Position numbers and translations under genes: made by a program. From the NCBI RefSeq assembly GCF_946151065.1, contig NZ_CAMGZA010000005.1, positions 141,495-205,494 on the forward strand: a stretch of 64,000 bases of DNA. Reading direction: 5' to 3'. The DNA comes from Microbacterium sp. Marseille-Q6965 (GTDB lineage: Bacteria; Actinomycetota; Actinomycetes; Actinomycetales; Microbacteriaceae). Shown piece by piece: positions 7,243 through 17,424 of this stretch; position 1 is the stretch's first letter, and the number at the start of each line of letters is the position of its first letter. The notes beneath the pieces are model-generated. The model was given only the letters and a program-made list of their open reading frames with translations. It ran no database searches and was not told where the DNA came from.

Positions 7243-9681
7243 ATGGCGGGGAGCGACGCGGCGGCGCAGACGGTGCGCGTGGGGTCGCGGCGCGTGCGCC
7301 TGACGAATCTCGGCAAGGTCATCTTCCCCGAGACGGGCACGACCAAGGGCGACGTCATCGGGTACTACTCCCGCATCGCGCCCCTCCTCCTCCCCCATGT
7401 CGCCGACCGGCCCGTCACCCGCAAGCGCTGGGTCGACGGCGTCGGCACCGAGGACGAGCCGCTGCCGTCGTTCTTCGCGAAGGACCTCGAGGCCGGCGCG
7501 CCCGACTGGATCCCCCGCCGCGCCATCGCGCACTCCAGCGGGCCGAAGGAGTACCCGCTCATCGAAGAGGCAGCCACCCTCGTCTACCTCGCCCAGGTGG
7601 CCAGCCTCGAGTTGCACGTGCCGCAGTGGCGATTCGACGACCGCGGCGAGCGCCGCCACCCCGACCGGCTCGTGCTCGACCTCGACCCCGGCCCCGGGGT
7701 GGGGCTGGCGGAATGCGCGGAGGTGGCGCGCTGGGCCCGCGCCATCCTGTCGGACATGGGCCTGGATCCCCTGCCGGTCACGAGCGGCAGCAAGGGCATC
7801 CACCTCTACGCCTCGCTGCCGGGCGAGCAGTCCAGCGACGCCATTTCGGCCGTCGCCCGCGAGCTGGCCCGGGCGCTGGAGGCGGATCACCGGGACCTCG
7901 TGGTCAGCACGATGAGCAAGGCCGCCCGCCCGGGCAAGGTCTTCGTCGACTGGAGCCAGAACAACGGCAAGAAGACCACGATCGCGCCCTACTCCCTCCG
8001 CGGCCGCGCCCGCCCGTGGGTGGCGGCGCCGCGCACGTGGGAGGAGCTGGACGACCCCGACCTGCGCCACCTGCTGTTCGAGGAGGTGCTGGAGCGGGCG
8101 GAGCGGATCGGCGACCCGCTCGCCGCGCTCGCGCCGCGCGACGGCGGCCCGTTGGCCTCGTACATCGCCAAGCGCCGCGCTGAGCACACCCCCGAGCCCG
8201 TGCCGGCCACGCCGCACCCCGACGATCCGGGTGCCGGCAACCGCTTCGTCATCCAGGAGCACCACGCCACGCGCCTGCACTGGGACGTGCGCCTGGAGCG
8301 CGACGGCGTGCTCGTGAACTGGGCGGTGCCGAAGGGCATCCCCGCCACGACGAAGAAGAACAACCTCGCGGTGCAGACCGAGAACCACCCGATCGAGTAC
8401 CTCGACTTCCACGGCGTCATCCCCAAGGGCCAGTACGGCGCCGGCGTCATGACGATCTGGGACGCCGGCACCTACGAGGCCGAGAAGTGGCGAGACGACG
8501 AGGTCATCGTCACCCTCACGGGGCGCGAGGACGGGCCGCTCGGCGGTCCCGTGCGCGTGGCGCTCATCCGCACCGACGGCAGGGGCGAGAAGTCGACATG
8601 GCTCATGCACCGCACGAAGACGGACGCGCAGGGCCAGCCGCAGGCCGACGGGCCCGAGGTCGTGCCGTGGAGCGAGCCCCCGCCGCTCGACGAACCGCCC
8701 GCCGATCCCCCGCCCGACGACCGCTTCGCGCCCATGCTCGCCGTCGCCGGCTCGACGGGCGCCGCGCGCGACGTCATCCGGCGGGGCGGCGACCCGTGGA
8801 TCGAGTTCAAGTGGGACGGCGTGCGCGCGATCGCGCACTGGACGGGCGGCGTGCTGCGGCTGCGCGCGCGCTCGGGCACCGACATCACCCTGCGCTACCC
8901 GGAGCTGTCCAACCCGGGGGCGGCGAGCATCGACGCCGACGAGGCGGTGCTCGACGGCGAGATCGTGGCGCTCGACGCGGCCGGCCGCCCGAGCTTCTCG
9001 CGCCTGCAGGAGCGCATGCATCTCACGCGCGCCATGGACATCCAGCGGATCGTGCCGCGCGTGCCCGTGCGGCTGTACCTGTTCGACGCGCTCGAGGTGG
9101 ACGGCCGCGACCTCGCCGCGCGGCCCCTGGTGGAGCGCCGGGAGGCGCTCGAGCGGATCGCGGGCGATCCGGGCACGGCGATCGACGTGCCGCCGGTGGC
9201 CGAGGACCTCGACGCCGCGCTCGAGACCGCGCGCCGGCTCGACCTCGAGGGCGTCGTCGTGAAGGACCCGCGCTCGCCGTATCGTCGCGGGGTGCGCAGC
9301 GAGGAATGGCTCAAGCTCAAGCTCACCCGCACCCAGTCCGTCGTGATCGGCGGCATCAACCCCGGCCAGGGCAACAGGGAGGGCACGATCGGATCGCTCC
9401 TGCTGGGCATCCCCGACGGCGACCGCCTGCGCTACGTCGGCAAGGTCGGCACCGGCTTCGGCGACCGCGAGCTGCGGCGTCTGCAGGAGCTGCTGCGACC
9501 GGTGGACGAAAGCCCGTTCGCGGAGGTGCCCGGACCGCAGCGGCGGCTCGCGCGATGGGTGGCGCCCGAGCACGTCGGGGAGGTCGAGTTCTCGGAGTGG
9601 ACGCCCGGCGGCAGCCTGCGCCACCCGCGCTGGCGCGGCCTGCGCCCCGACCTCACTCCCGGCGACGTCGCCGTCGAGTAG
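7243..9681 (+). CDS. ligD: ATP-dependent DNA ligase LigD, three-domain
   Basis: The 812-residue multifunctional end-joining enzyme has the domains in the actinobacterial order. The polymerase/primase domain (about 1-290) contains the metal-binding LDLDPGPG (D146, D148) and VFVDWSQNN. The 3'-phosphoesterase domain (from about 333) contains FVIQEHHATRLHWDVRLE. The ATP-dependent ligase domain (from about 500) has the adenylation motif EFKWDG with Lys523. It processes ends brought together by Ku, adds nucleotides and seals nicks. The start ATG 7243 lies just after a TAnnnT box. Divergent from ku; it ends two bases before the stop of the convergent rdgB. Confidence 0.96.
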   Translation: MAGSDAAAQTVRVGSRRVRLTNLGKVIFPETGTTKGDVIGYYSRIAPLLLPHVADRPVTRKRWVDGVGTEDEPLPSFFAKDLEAGAPDWIPRRAIAHSSGPKEYPLIEEAATLVYLAQVASLELHVPQWRFDDRGERRHPDRLVLDLDPGPGVGLAECAEVARWARAILSDMGLDPLPVTSGSKGIHLYASLPGEQSSDAISAVARELARALEADHRDLVVSTMSKAARPGKVFVDWSQNNGKKTTIAPYSLRGRARPWVAAPRTWEELDDPDLRHLLFEEVLERAERIGDPLAALAPRDGGPLASYIAKRRAEHTPEPVPATPHPDDPGAGNRFVIQEHHATRLHWDVRLERDGVLVNWAVPKGIPATTKKNNLAVQTENHPIEYLDFHGVIPKGQYGAGVMTIWDAGTYEAEKWRDDEVIVTLTGREDGPLGGPVRVALIRTDGRGEKSTWLMHRTKTDAQGQPQADGPEVVPWSEPPPLDEPPADPPPDDRFAPMLAVAGSTGAARDVIRRGGDPWIEFKWDGVRAIAHWTGGVLRLRARSGTDITLRYPELSNPGAASIDADEAVLDGEIVALDAAGRPSFSRLQERMHLTRAMDIQRIVPRVPVRLYLFDALEVDGRDLAARPLVERREALERIAGDPGTAIDVPPVAEDLDAALETARRLDLEGVVVKDPRSPYRRGVRSEEWLKLKLTRTQSVVIGGINPGQGNREGTIGSLLLGIPDGDRLRYVGKVGTGFGDRELRRLQELLRPVDESPFAEVPGPQRRLARWVAPEHVGEVEFSEWTPGGSLRHPRWRGLRPDLTPGDVAVE

Positions 9682-9683
9682 CG

Positions 9684-10277
9684 CTACAGGGCGGCGAGCA
9701 GCGGGCCGAGCTCGCGGAAGGCGCGGGCACGGTGCGAGACGGCGTTCTTCTCCTCCGCCGTCCACTCGCCCACCGAGCGCTCCTGCCCGTCCTGGCCATC
9801 GGGGATGAAGATCGGGTCGTAGCCGAAGCCGCCCTCCCCGCGCGGGCCCTCCGCCAGTCGGCCGGGCCAGATCCCCTCCACCGTGTGCTCGATCCCGTTG
9901 GGCGTGACGAGCGCGATCGTGGAGTTGTAGTGCGCGGTGCGATGCGGATCGCGGATGTCGGCGAGCTGGTCGAGCAGCAGCTCGAGGTTGGCCCGGTCGT
10001 TCTTGGCGTGCCCGGCCCAGTACGCGCTGAAGACGCCCGGCGAGCCGCCCAGCACGTGCACGCAGATGCCCGAGTCGTCGGCGAGGGCGGGCAGGCCCGT
10101 GTGCGCCGACGCGGTGCGCGCCTTGATGAGCGCGTTCTCGGCGAAGGACGTACCGTCCTCCACCGGCTCGGGCCCGTCGTACGCGACGACCTCGAGGTCG
10201 GGGCGGATCGTCGCGACGATCGCCTGGAACTCGGCGACCTTGTGCGCGTTGTGCGTGGCCAGGACGACGCGGCTCAC
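9684..10277 (-). CDS. rdgB: dITP/XTP pyrophosphatase (RdgB/HAM1)
   Basis: This enzyme hydrolyses non-canonical purine NTPs (dITP, XTP) to the monophosphate, keeping them out of DNA and RNA. The 197-residue protein shows [11 protein letters not shown] at the N-terminus (nucleotide binding), the LADDSGICV block with the catalytic Asp, [12 protein letters not shown] and [10 protein letters not shown]. The GTG start at 10277 overlaps the stop of rph as GTGA, so translation is coupled to RNase PH, a pairing common in many bacteria. Confidence 0.95.
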   Translation of the reverse strand: MSRVVLATHNAHKVAEFQAIVATIRPDLEVVAYDGPEPVEDGTSFAENALIKARTASAHTGLPALADDSGICVHVLGGSPGVFSAYWAGHAKNDRANLELLLDQLADIRDPHRTAHYNSTIALVTPNGIEHTVEGIWPGRLAEGPRGEGGFGYDPIFIPDGQDGQERSVGEWTAEEKNAVSHRARAFRELGPLLAAL

Positions 10278-11017
10278 GGGCGCTCCCCCGCCAGCGTCTC
10301 GCGCTGGATGACCGTGAGGTCGGCGCAGCCCTTGGCGCCGAGCTCGAGCAGGGCGTCGAGCTCGGCCTTGTCGAAGGGCGCTCCCTCGGCGGTGCCCTGC
10401 ACCTCGATGAACGTGCCGCTGCCCGTCATGACGATGTTCATGTCGGTCTCGGCGCGCGAGTCCTCGACGTAGGGCAGGTCGAGCATCGGCAGGCCGCCGA
10501 CGATCCCGACGGAGATGGCCGCCACCGAGTCGCGCAAGGGCGTGGCCTTCTTGGCGATGAAGCCCTTTTCGCGGCCCCATTCGATCGCGTCGGCGAGGGC
10601 GACGTACGCCCCGGTGATCGACGCCGTCCGGGTGCCGCCGTCGGCCTGGAGCACGTCGCAGTCGAGGACGATCGTGTTCTCGCCCAGCGCCTTCGTGTCG
10701 ACGACGGCGCGCAGGGCGCGGCCGATCAGGCGCGAGATCTCGTGCGTGCGCCCGCCGATGCGGCCCTTCACGCTCTCGCGGTCGCTGCGATCGTTCGTCG
10801 CGCGCGGCAGCATGGCGTACTCCGCCGTCACCCAGCCGCGGCCCTTGCCCGTGAGCCAGCGCGGCACGCCGTTCGTGAACGACGCCGTGCACAGCACGCG
10901 TGTCTGGCCGAACGAGATGAGGGCCGATCCCTCGGCCTGGGCGCTCCAGCCCCGCTCGATGGTCACGGGGCGGAGCTGGTCGAGGGCGCGGCCGTCCGCG
11001 CGCGGTGAATCGGTCAT
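10274..11017 (-). CDS. rph: Ribonuclease PH
   Basis: This phosphorolytic 3'-to-5' exoribonuclease trims tRNA 3' ends using inorganic phosphate and forms a hexameric ring. The 247-residue protein has the expected length and the motifs [11 protein letters not shown] near the start, [25 protein letters not shown] and the phosphate-binding [15 protein letters not shown]. It lies six bases after murI and overlaps rdgB by four bases, so murI-rph-rdgB is one operon. Confidence 0.96.
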   Translation of the reverse strand: MTDSPRADGRALDQLRPVTIERGWSAQAEGSALISFGQTRVLCTASFTNGVPRWLTGKGRGWVTAEYAMLPRATNDRSDRESVKGRIGGRTHEISRLIGRALRAVVDTKALGENTIVLDCDVLQADGGTRTASITGAYVALADAIEWGREKGFIAKKATPLRDSVAAISVGIVGGLPMLDLPYVEDSRAETDMNIVMTGSGTFIEVQGTAEGAPFDKAELDALLELGAKGCADLTVIQRETLAGERP

Positions 11018-11023
11018 GACTTC

Positions 11024-11848
11024 CTAACGGATCGTGGGCAGATCGATGGCGCCGGTGCGCACGAGGCGCACGTCGCGCACCTCCCGGCCCAGCAGGCGGT
11101 TGGCGAGCGCCGTGAACGTGTCGGTGTCGGCGCCGGTCGCCTCGTACACGTGGTGCGGGCGCGCGGTGGGGCCGGCGAGCAGGTCGCGGCCGACGAGCTC
11201 GCGGTAGACGTCCTTGGCCGTCTCGCTGTCGCTCGAGACGAGGGTGACCTCCGGGCCCATCACGTAGCTGATGGCGCCCTCGAGGAACGGGTAGTGCGTG
11301 CAGCCGAGCACGAGGGTGTCGACGCGTGCCTCGCGCAGCGGGCGCAGGTACTCCTCCGCGACAGCGAGCAGCTCCGGGCTGTCGGTGACGCCCGCCTCGA
11401 CGAACTCGACGAACCGGGGGCAGGCTGCGGTGAACACCTGCACGCCCGGCGCGATGCCGAGCATGTCCTGGTACGCCCCGGATCCGATGGTGCCCTCGGT
11501 GCCGATCACGCCGATCCGACCGCTGCGGCTCGTCGCGATCGCCGTGCGCACCGCGGGGCCGATCACCTCGATCACCGGCACGTCATAGCGCTCGCGGGCG
11601 TCGCGCAGCACGGCGGCCGATGCGGTGTTGCAGGCGATCACGAGCATCTTGACGCCCTGCTCGACGAGCGTGTCGAGCACCTCGAGCGAGTAGCGGCGCA
11701 CATCGGCGATCGGCTTGGGCCCGTACGGCGAGTGCAGCGTGTCGCCGATGTAGTGCAGGGACTCGCGCGGCAGCTGGTCGCCGATCGCCCGGGCGACCGT
11801 GAGACCGCCCACCCCGGAGTCGAAGATCCCGATCGGCGCGTCATCCAT
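11024..11848 (-). CDS. murI: Glutamate racemase
   Basis: This enzyme converts L-glutamate to D-glutamate for peptidoglycan, using two catalytic cysteines. Both are visible in the 274-residue protein: Cys73 in IACNTAS and Cys183 in [10 protein letters not shown]. The N-terminus [16 protein letters not shown] and the block [11 protein letters not shown] are typical. ATG 11848 follows a TAnnnT box by 7 bases, so the message is probably leaderless. First gene of murI-rph-rdgB; divergent from pncB. Confidence 0.96.
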   Translation of the reverse strand: MDDAPIGIFDSGVGGLTVARAIGDQLPRESLHYIGDTLHSPYGPKPIADVRRYSLEVLDTLVEQGVKMLVIACNTASAAVLRDARERYDVPVIEVIGPAVRTAIATSRSGRIGVIGTEGTIGSGAYQDMLGIAPGVQVFTAACPRFVEFVEAGVTDSPELLAVAEEYLRPLREARVDTLVLGCTHYPFLEGAISYVMGPEVTLVSSDSETAKDVYRELVGRDLLAGPTARPHHVYEATGADTDTFTALANRLLGREVRDVRLVRTGAIDLPTIR

Positions 11849-11855
11849 CGCATCC

Positions 11856-11861
11856 AGGGTA
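11856..11861 (-). promoter_or_regulatory. Predicted -10 box of leaderless murI
   Basis: On the minus strand TACCCT lies 7 bases before the murI ATG, the spacing expected for a transcript starting at the start codon. Confidence 0.5.
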
Positions 11862-11887
11862 CGCGAGGCCGGGTGCGCGCCCGCCGA

Positions 11888-11893
11888 TAGAGT
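11888..11893 (+). promoter_or_regulatory. Predicted -10 box of leaderless pncB
   Basis: TAGAGT lies 6 bases before the pncB ATG. The 51 bases between murI and pncB hold both divergent -10 boxes. Confidence 0.5.
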
Positions 11894-11899
11894 GAGCCT

Positions 11900-13228
11900 A
11901 TGAGCGCCTCCACGGCCCTGCTGACCGATCGCTACGAGCTCACCATGATCGACGCGGCCCTCCGCGACGGCACGGCCTCGCGCCGCTGCATGTTCGAGCT
12001 GTTCGCCCGCCGCCTCTCCGGCGGCCGCCGGTTCGGCGTCGTGGCCGGCACGGGGCGGCTGCTCAGCCTGCTGCGCGACTTCCGCTTCGGCGACGACGAG
12101 CTGCGCTACCTGCGCGACGAGAACGTCGTCAGCCGCGAGACCCTGGCCTACCTCGAGGGGTACCGGTTCACGGGTTCGATCACCGGCTATCGCGAGGGTG
12201 AGCTGTACTTCCCCGGTTCGCCGATCCTCACCGTGGAGGGCACCTTCGCCGACGCGGTGATCCTCGAGACCCTCGCGCTCAGCGTGCTGAACCACGACTC
12301 CGCGGTCGCCACCGCCGCCGCGCGGATGAGCATCGCCGCCGGCGAGCGTCCGCTCGCCGAGATGGGCGCCCGCCGCGCCGCCGAGGACTCCGCGGTCGCC
12401 GCCGCCCGCGCCGCCTACATCGCCGGCTTCGGTGCCACCAGCAACCTCGAGGCCGGCCGGCGGTGGGGCATCCCCACCATGGGAACCGCCGCCCACTCCT
12501 GGACGCTGCTGCACGACAGCGAGGAGGACGCCTTCCGCGCCCAGATCGATGCGCTGGGGAGCGACACGACGCTGCTCGTCGACACCTACGACATCGAGAC
12601 CGGCGTCGAGACGGCCATCCGCATCGGCGGCACCGCGCTCGGCGGCGTCCGCATCGATTCCGGCGACCTGCCGATCGTCGCCGCGGAGGTGCGCGCCCAG
12701 CTCGATCGCCTCGGTGCCACGGGCACCCGCATCACGGTGACGAGCGACCTCGACGAGTACGCGATCGCCGCGCTCGCCGCCTCTCCCGTCGACGCGTACG
12801 GCGTGGGCACCTCGGTCGTCACGGGCTCGGGCTACCCGACCGCCGGCATGGTGTACAAGCTCGTGGCGCGGCAGGGCGGCGACGGCGGCTGGGTGGCGGT
12901 GGCCAAGAAGGCGCAGGACAAGGGATCGCAGGGTGGGCTGAAGACGGCCTTCCGGCGCCTGGAGCGGGGCGTCGCGTTCGAGGAGCGCGTCGAGATCGCC
13001 GACGGCTTCGAGCAGGCGCCGACGGCGGCCGACTACCCCGACGCGCGGGCGCTGCAGGTTCCGCTCGTCGTCGACGGCGAGATCGACACGGCGCACGAGG
13101 GCCCCGGCGGGGTCGCCGCGGCCCGCGCCCACCACCTTCGGGTGCGCGAGGAGATGCCGATCCGCGCGCTGGCACTGAGCAAGTCGGACCCGGCCATCCC
13201 CACCGTCTTCGTCGACGCGGGCGACTGA
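11900..13228 (+). CDS. pncB: Nicotinate phosphoribosyltransferase
   Basis: This enzyme makes nicotinate mononucleotide from nicotinate and PRPP, the first step of NAD salvage. The 442-residue protein opens with [18 protein letters not shown], typical of the family. It has the region of the autophosphorylated His ([13 protein letters not shown]), [16 protein letters not shown] and TSDLDEYAI for phosphoribosyl binding. Length fits. It stands alone with its own leaderless-type promoter and is convergent with the DUF3039 gene. Confidence 0.95.
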   Translation: MSASTALLTDRYELTMIDAALRDGTASRRCMFELFARRLSGGRRFGVVAGTGRLLSLLRDFRFGDDELRYLRDENVVSRETLAYLEGYRFTGSITGYREGELYFPGSPILTVEGTFADAVILETLALSVLNHDSAVATAAARMSIAAGERPLAEMGARRAAEDSAVAAARAAYIAGFGATSNLEAGRRWGIPTMGTAAHSWTLLHDSEEDAFRAQIDALGSDTTLLVDTYDIETGVETAIRIGGTALGGVRIDSGDLPIVAAEVRAQLDRLGATGTRITVTSDLDEYAIAALAASPVDAYGVGTSVVTGSGYPTAGMVYKLVARQGGDGGWVAVAKKAQDKGSQGGLKTAFRRLERGVAFEERVEIADGFEQAPTAADYPDARALQVPLVVDGEIDTAHEGPGGVAAARAHHLRVREEMPIRALALSKSDPAIPTVFVDAGD

Positions 13229-13258
13229 TCCGGCTCTCCGGCCGGCGGCGGTGCGGGA

Positions 13259-13525
13259 TCAGTCCTTCAGCGACTCGTAGATCTCTTTGCACTGCGGGCA
13301 GACCGGGAACTTCTCCGGGTCACGACCCGGCGTCCACTTCTTGCCGCACAGCGCGCGCACCGGCTTGCCGGTGATCGCCGACTCGAGGATCTTGTCCTTC
13401 TTGACGTAGTGCGAGAAGCGTTCGTGGTCGCCCGGCTCGACGTTCTGCTCTTCGAGGAGCTGCTCGAGCTCGCGATCGAGAAGTCCCGTGCCACCCTGCC
13501 CGGGGCTGTCCAGAGGTGTGCTCAT
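13259..13525 (-). CDS. DUF3039 family protein
   Basis: The 88-residue protein matches the actinobacterial DUF3039 family: an acidic, helical N-terminus (LDRELEQLLEEQNVEPGDHE), then SHYVKKDKI, and a C-terminal Cys pair set, ALCGKKW and PVCPQCKEIY, which looks like a small zinc-binding ribbon. No function is established. It has its own leaderless-type -10 box and sits between pncB (convergent) and the ABC permease (same strand). Confidence 0.85.
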   Translation of the reverse strand: MSTPLDSPGQGGTGLLDRELEQLLEEQNVEPGDHERFSHYVKKDKILESAITGKPVRALCGKKWTPGRDPEKFPVCPQCKEIYESLKD

Positions 13526-13531
13526 GCCCCG

Positions 13532-13537
13532 ATTCTA
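13532..13537 (-). promoter_or_regulatory. Predicted -10 box of leaderless DUF3039 gene
   Basis: On the minus strand TAGAAT lies 6 bases before the ATG of the DUF3039 gene. It falls in the short gap after the upstream permease gene. Confidence 0.5.
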
Positions 13538-13548
13538 GTTGCCGGGGC

Positions 13549-15117
13549 TCAGGTCGTCGCCGCGAACTCCATGATCTGGTACGAGCGCCGGTCCCACAGC
13601 AGCGAACCGATCGCCACGCCGGCGACGAGCACGACCACGCCGGTGGCCAGGCCCATCCACTGCGCGGTCAGGGCGAGCGAGATGTCCTCGGTCAGCGCCC
13701 GCCAGGCAAGCCACAGCGTGGGTGCCGAGAGGGCGAGGGCCCCGAGCATCACGAGGGCCTGCGCCACGACGCCGCTGGATCCGGTGCGCTGCGGCTGGCG
13801 GAACGGGCTGTCCCCCGGGCGCGGCACGGGGTACGGCGCAAGCACCGACGACATGCTCGACAGGCCCAGCCCCGTCAGGAACAGGCTGGCCGCGACGCCC
13901 GCGATCGCCGGCATGAGCGCCCAGCGGCCGTAGGCCGCGGTGGCGACCGGGATCGCGATCGCCAGCACCGTGATCCCGGCGATCAGCACGGGAACGAGGC
14001 GGCCCACACGGTCGGCCACCCCGCGCACCCCGGCGGTGACGTGCATCCAGATGGCGGAGGAGTCGTAGGCGACGTCGTTGTGCGAGACCCAGCCCAGGAA
14101 CAGGGCCATGATCGGCACGGGAACGAGCGCGGCGTAGGCGGCAGGCACGCCCGCGACGAGCAGCGGCACGATCGGAAGCAGGCCCACGACCGGAATGATC
14201 CCGAGGTTGACGAGGTGCCGGCTGTCGCCGAACCAGTAGATGATGCTGCGGGCGGCGATGGCTCCGCCGGGCGTGGCGGGTGTGACGGCGAACCATCCGA
14301 GGCCGCCGCGGTCGCGCTCATCCAGCGGCGCATCGACCCGCGCGAGCATGCGACGCACGGACCACGCCCACAGGGCGGCCGCGCCCGCCAGCGTCAGCAG
14401 GGCGACGACGGCCGCGAGCCCGGCCGTGGGCGACTGGCCGAGCGCCACGGCACCGGGAAGTCCGGCCGCCGCGCCGATCGGGGTGACGGCGAGCACCTCC
14501 ACGACCGCCTGCAGCTGGCTCGGCACCCGGCCGCGCCACTCCAGCGAGGCGAAGAACACCGCCACGGGCAGCACGACCACCACGATGCCGAGCACGAACA
14601 GGCTCGACAGCTCGCGCGTGCGCCGACCGCGCAACACGAGCGCACCGAACGCCATGCTCAGCCGGGCAAGCAGAATGCAGGTCGCGGCATGCACGAGCGC
14701 GGCGAGGATCGCCACGCCCGAGGGCACGCCCAGCCGCGACCAGGCGATCGCCGTGCAGATCTCGACGGCGAGCAGCGCGACGGTCGGCACGCTCACGAGC
14801 GAGGCCAGCGCGAGGGGGCCGGTCAGCTGCCGCGCGTCCAGGCCGAGCACGGCGAACCGACGCGGATCGAGCGGGTCGTCGGCCGCGCTCATGACGGGCG
14901 CGAGCGCGAACCCGACGAGCACGCCCGTGCCGGCGAGCGTGAGCACGGCGTCGGCGACGGCGGGTCCGTCCTCGGCGAGGCTCAGGATGCCGGCGCACGC
15001 GAGTGCGACGGCAGCGACGAGGACGACGAGCCCGACGAGCCGAGTGGCGATGGCGCCCGGCGCGCGCAGGCCGCCGACGAGCATGTCGAGTCTCAGTCGG
15101 ACGACGTGTGCAACCAC
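13549..15117 (-). CDS. ABC exporter membrane protein
   Basis: The protein of about 522 residues is almost entirely hydrophobic, with roughly a dozen predicted membrane segments (for example LVGLVVLVAAVALACAG near the N-terminus and VVLVAGVAIGSLLW near the end). It shows no catalytic motif. Directly downstream of an ABC ATPase gene and overlapping its 3' end by 25 bases if GTG 15117 is the start (ATG 15084 is the alternative), it is most simply the membrane part of a two-component exporter of the ABC-2 kind. The substrate is unknown. Confidence 0.75.
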   Translation of the reverse strand: MVAHVVRLRLDMLVGGLRAPGAIATRLVGLVVLVAAVALACAGILSLAEDGPAVADAVLTLAGTGVLVGFALAPVMSAADDPLDPRRFAVLGLDARQLTGPLALASLVSVPTVALLAVEICTAIAWSRLGVPSGVAILAALVHAATCILLARLSMAFGALVLRGRRTRELSSLFVLGIVVVVLPVAVFFASLEWRGRVPSQLQAVVEVLAVTPIGAAAGLPGAVALGQSPTAGLAAVVALLTLAGAAALWAWSVRRMLARVDAPLDERDRGGLGWFAVTPATPGGAIAARSIIYWFGDSRHLVNLGIIPVVGLLPIVPLLVAGVPAAYAALVPVPIMALFLGWVSHNDVAYDSSAIWMHVTAGVRGVADRVGRLVPVLIAGITVLAIAIPVATAAYGRWALMPAIAGVAASLFLTGLGLSSMSSVLAPYPVPRPGDSPFRQPQRTGSSGVVAQALVMLGALALSAPTLWLAWRALTEDISLALTAQWMGLATGVVVLVAGVAIGSLLWDRRSYQIMEFAATT

Positions 15118-17226
15118 TCGAGTCCCTCCATGCTCGCGCCGCCGGCCGACAGCTCGACGAAACGCTGCTCGAGCGAGATCTCGCCCTTCACCTCGTCCAC
15201 GGTGCCCTCGGCCAGCACGTTGCCCCCGACGATGACCGCCACGCGGGTGCACACGCTCTCGACGAGGTCCATGCCGTGGCTCGACAGCACGACCGTGCCG
15301 CCGTGTGCCACGTAGGCCGAGAGGATCTCGAGGATGCTGGCCGACGAGACCGGGTCGACGGCCTCGAACGGCTCGTCGAGCACGAGCATGCGCGGCGAAT
15401 GGATCATCGCGCCCGCGAGCATCACCTTCTTCGTCATGCCGGCGGAGTAGTCGGCGACGACGCGGCCCAGCGCGTCCGAGAAGTCGAAGGCGCGCGCGAG
15501 GTCCGCGGTACGCTTCGCGACGACCGAGGGCTTCAGGCCCCGCAGCACGCCGAAGTAGTACAGCAGCTGACGGCCGGTCAGCCGGTCGAACGTGCGCACA
15601 CGGTCGGGCAGCACGCCGATCATCCGCTTGGCCTGACGTGCACGCCGCACCATGTCGACGCCGAACACCTCGATGCTGCCCTCATCGGGCTTCAGCAGCC
15701 CGGAGATCATGGACAGCGTGGTCGTCTTGCCGGCACCGTTGGGTCCCACGATGCCGTAGAACGACCCGGCGGGCACGGTGAGGTCGATGCCGTAGACGGC
15801 ATCGGACCCGCCATAGGTCTTCACGAGCCCGCGTACACGCAGCGCGTCCTCCCCGCGCGGCGCGGACGCGGCGGGAGCGGGCGCGTCGCCCGCCGCGCCG
15901 GGCGCGACCGGCGCCGAGGTGGCCGCCGCGACGGCGGCCGGGATCGGCGGGAGCGGCGGGGTGGCGGGAGATGCCGGTGCCGCCTGCGCTCCGGCCACCG
16001 CGTCGGCGGGCGTCGCCTCCGTAGACGCCGACTGCGGCGCCGCGGCGGGGGGGGCGTCCGCGGGGGGCGCCGCGGGGGGGGGGGGGGGGGTGCCGGGGGC
16101 GCGGCGGGTGCCGGGGCGCGGCGGCCGTTGCGCCGGCGACCTCTTCCGTGGGCGCTGCGGCCGCAGGCCTCGGTCTCGTGGGCTCGGTGATCGTCTCCTC
16201 GGCAACCGCGCGCTGGTCGGCCCCGGAGTCTGTCGACTGCGTGGCCTCGGGGTGCTGCTGCGCCCTCTCGCTCGACTCGGCCGCCGGCGGTTCTCCGACC
16301 TCGGGCGCGGTGGCGCCCGTGTCCTCCGGAGCCGCGGGAGGTTCCGCACTCGACGCGTCGGCCGCGGAACCCGCGGCCGGGCGCTTGAAGATCGCAGGTG
16401 CCTCGCCCTCGGCGCCCGGGGCGACGGCGCGAACCTCGGGTCGGCCGGTCGGCAGCGGCTGGGTGGCGACGTCCTTGTACTCGGCGTCCCGCGCCGCCGT
16501 CTTGCGGGGCGCGGGTGTCGACCGCGACTCCTCCGCGTCCGCGCCGGCCGCGTCGGCACCGTCCGATGCCTTCTTCGCGGCGCCGCGCGCGGTTCCGGAG
16601 CCGGTCGCGCCGGCGGCCTTGCCGCGGTTCGTCGACGGGCGCGTGCCGGTGGTGCGCTTCGCCGAGGCGGTGCCGGCCGCCTTCGTGGCCCGCGGCTTCC
16701 GGGCGCTCGAGGAGGTCTTGGTGCCCGATGTCGCCTCGCTCTCCTCGGGCTCGCCCTGCGCAGCATCCGGCGAGGGGGCGCTCTTCCCCCGCGCGGCGGC
16801 GGACCGGCCCGTCGATGAGCCGGCACCACCCTTGCGGGCAGCGGTGGATCGGGCGCCGCCGGAGCGGGCCGGCTTCTTCGCGGGCTCCGGCGAGCCCGGA
16901 GCGGCCGCCTCCGCCGTCGATGCCGCTTCCGTGGCCGCCGCATCCGAGGGCGGCTCGGCCGGCGCCTCGGCGGAGGTCGTCGCGGCGCGAGCGGTGCCGG
17001 TGCTCTTGCGCGCGGTGGTGCTCTTGCGGGCTGCGGTCTTGCGCGCCGCGGAGCCTGCTGCGCTCCCGGCGGTCCCCGCCTTACGCCCCGAGGTCGAGGT
17101 CGACCGCGCCCGGCTCGCCGAGGGCCGCTTGGCGGCGCTCGAGGCGGTCGCGTCGGCGTCCGGCGCCTGATCGGGCGCTCCACCGTCCGGCGTCTCTGCG
17201 GATTCGTCGCGTGGGGAGGGCGTCAC
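15093..17226 (-). CDS. ABC transporter ATPase with long Ala/Pro/Lys-rich N-terminus; frameshift in a 17-G tract
   Basis: The C-terminal 240 residues are a standard ABC ATPase: Walker A GPNGAGKTTT, signature YSAGMTKK, Walker B MLVLDEPFEAVDP, and the switch His in LSSHG. It would energise the permease encoded downstream. The N-terminal part, from GTG 17226 (the only good upstream start), is about 400 residues rich in Ala, Pro, Ser, Thr, Arg and Lys (for example ARKTAARKSTTARKSTG), histone-H1-like and certainly disordered. The two parts are in different frames that meet at a run of 17 G (16074-16090), which encodes prolines. Sixteen G would restore one frame. Either a homopolymer sequencing error or a length-variable tract explains this; the ATPase alone could also start internally. 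Confidence 0.75.
16074..16090. repeat. Mononucleotide tract of 17 G inside the ABC ATPase gene
   Basis: Seventeen uninterrupted G residues on the plus strand (prolines on the coding minus strand). It is the longest homopolymer in the window and coincides with the change of coding frame. Confidence 0.9.
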
Positions 17227-17424
17227 CCTCTCAACGTACCCAGCGTCGCCTGAATGCGCGCACGGGGCACGCGCGGTCCGGGGAATCGGCCGGCGTGCAA
17301 CGATCCGGTCGCGGTCGGCGCGCTATTGTGCCCCTTCCCAGTGATCCTGGCTAGCATCTGGTTCATTCGTCCCGGTGAATCCATGATGAATGCGTCGTGA
17401 ACGACGAACGAGAGCATGAGGAAC

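Noticed and set aside
16074..16090. Programmed ribosomal frameshift at the G tract
   Set aside because: No slippery heptamer or downstream structure in the right phase is evident; a length variant or sequencing error is simpler.
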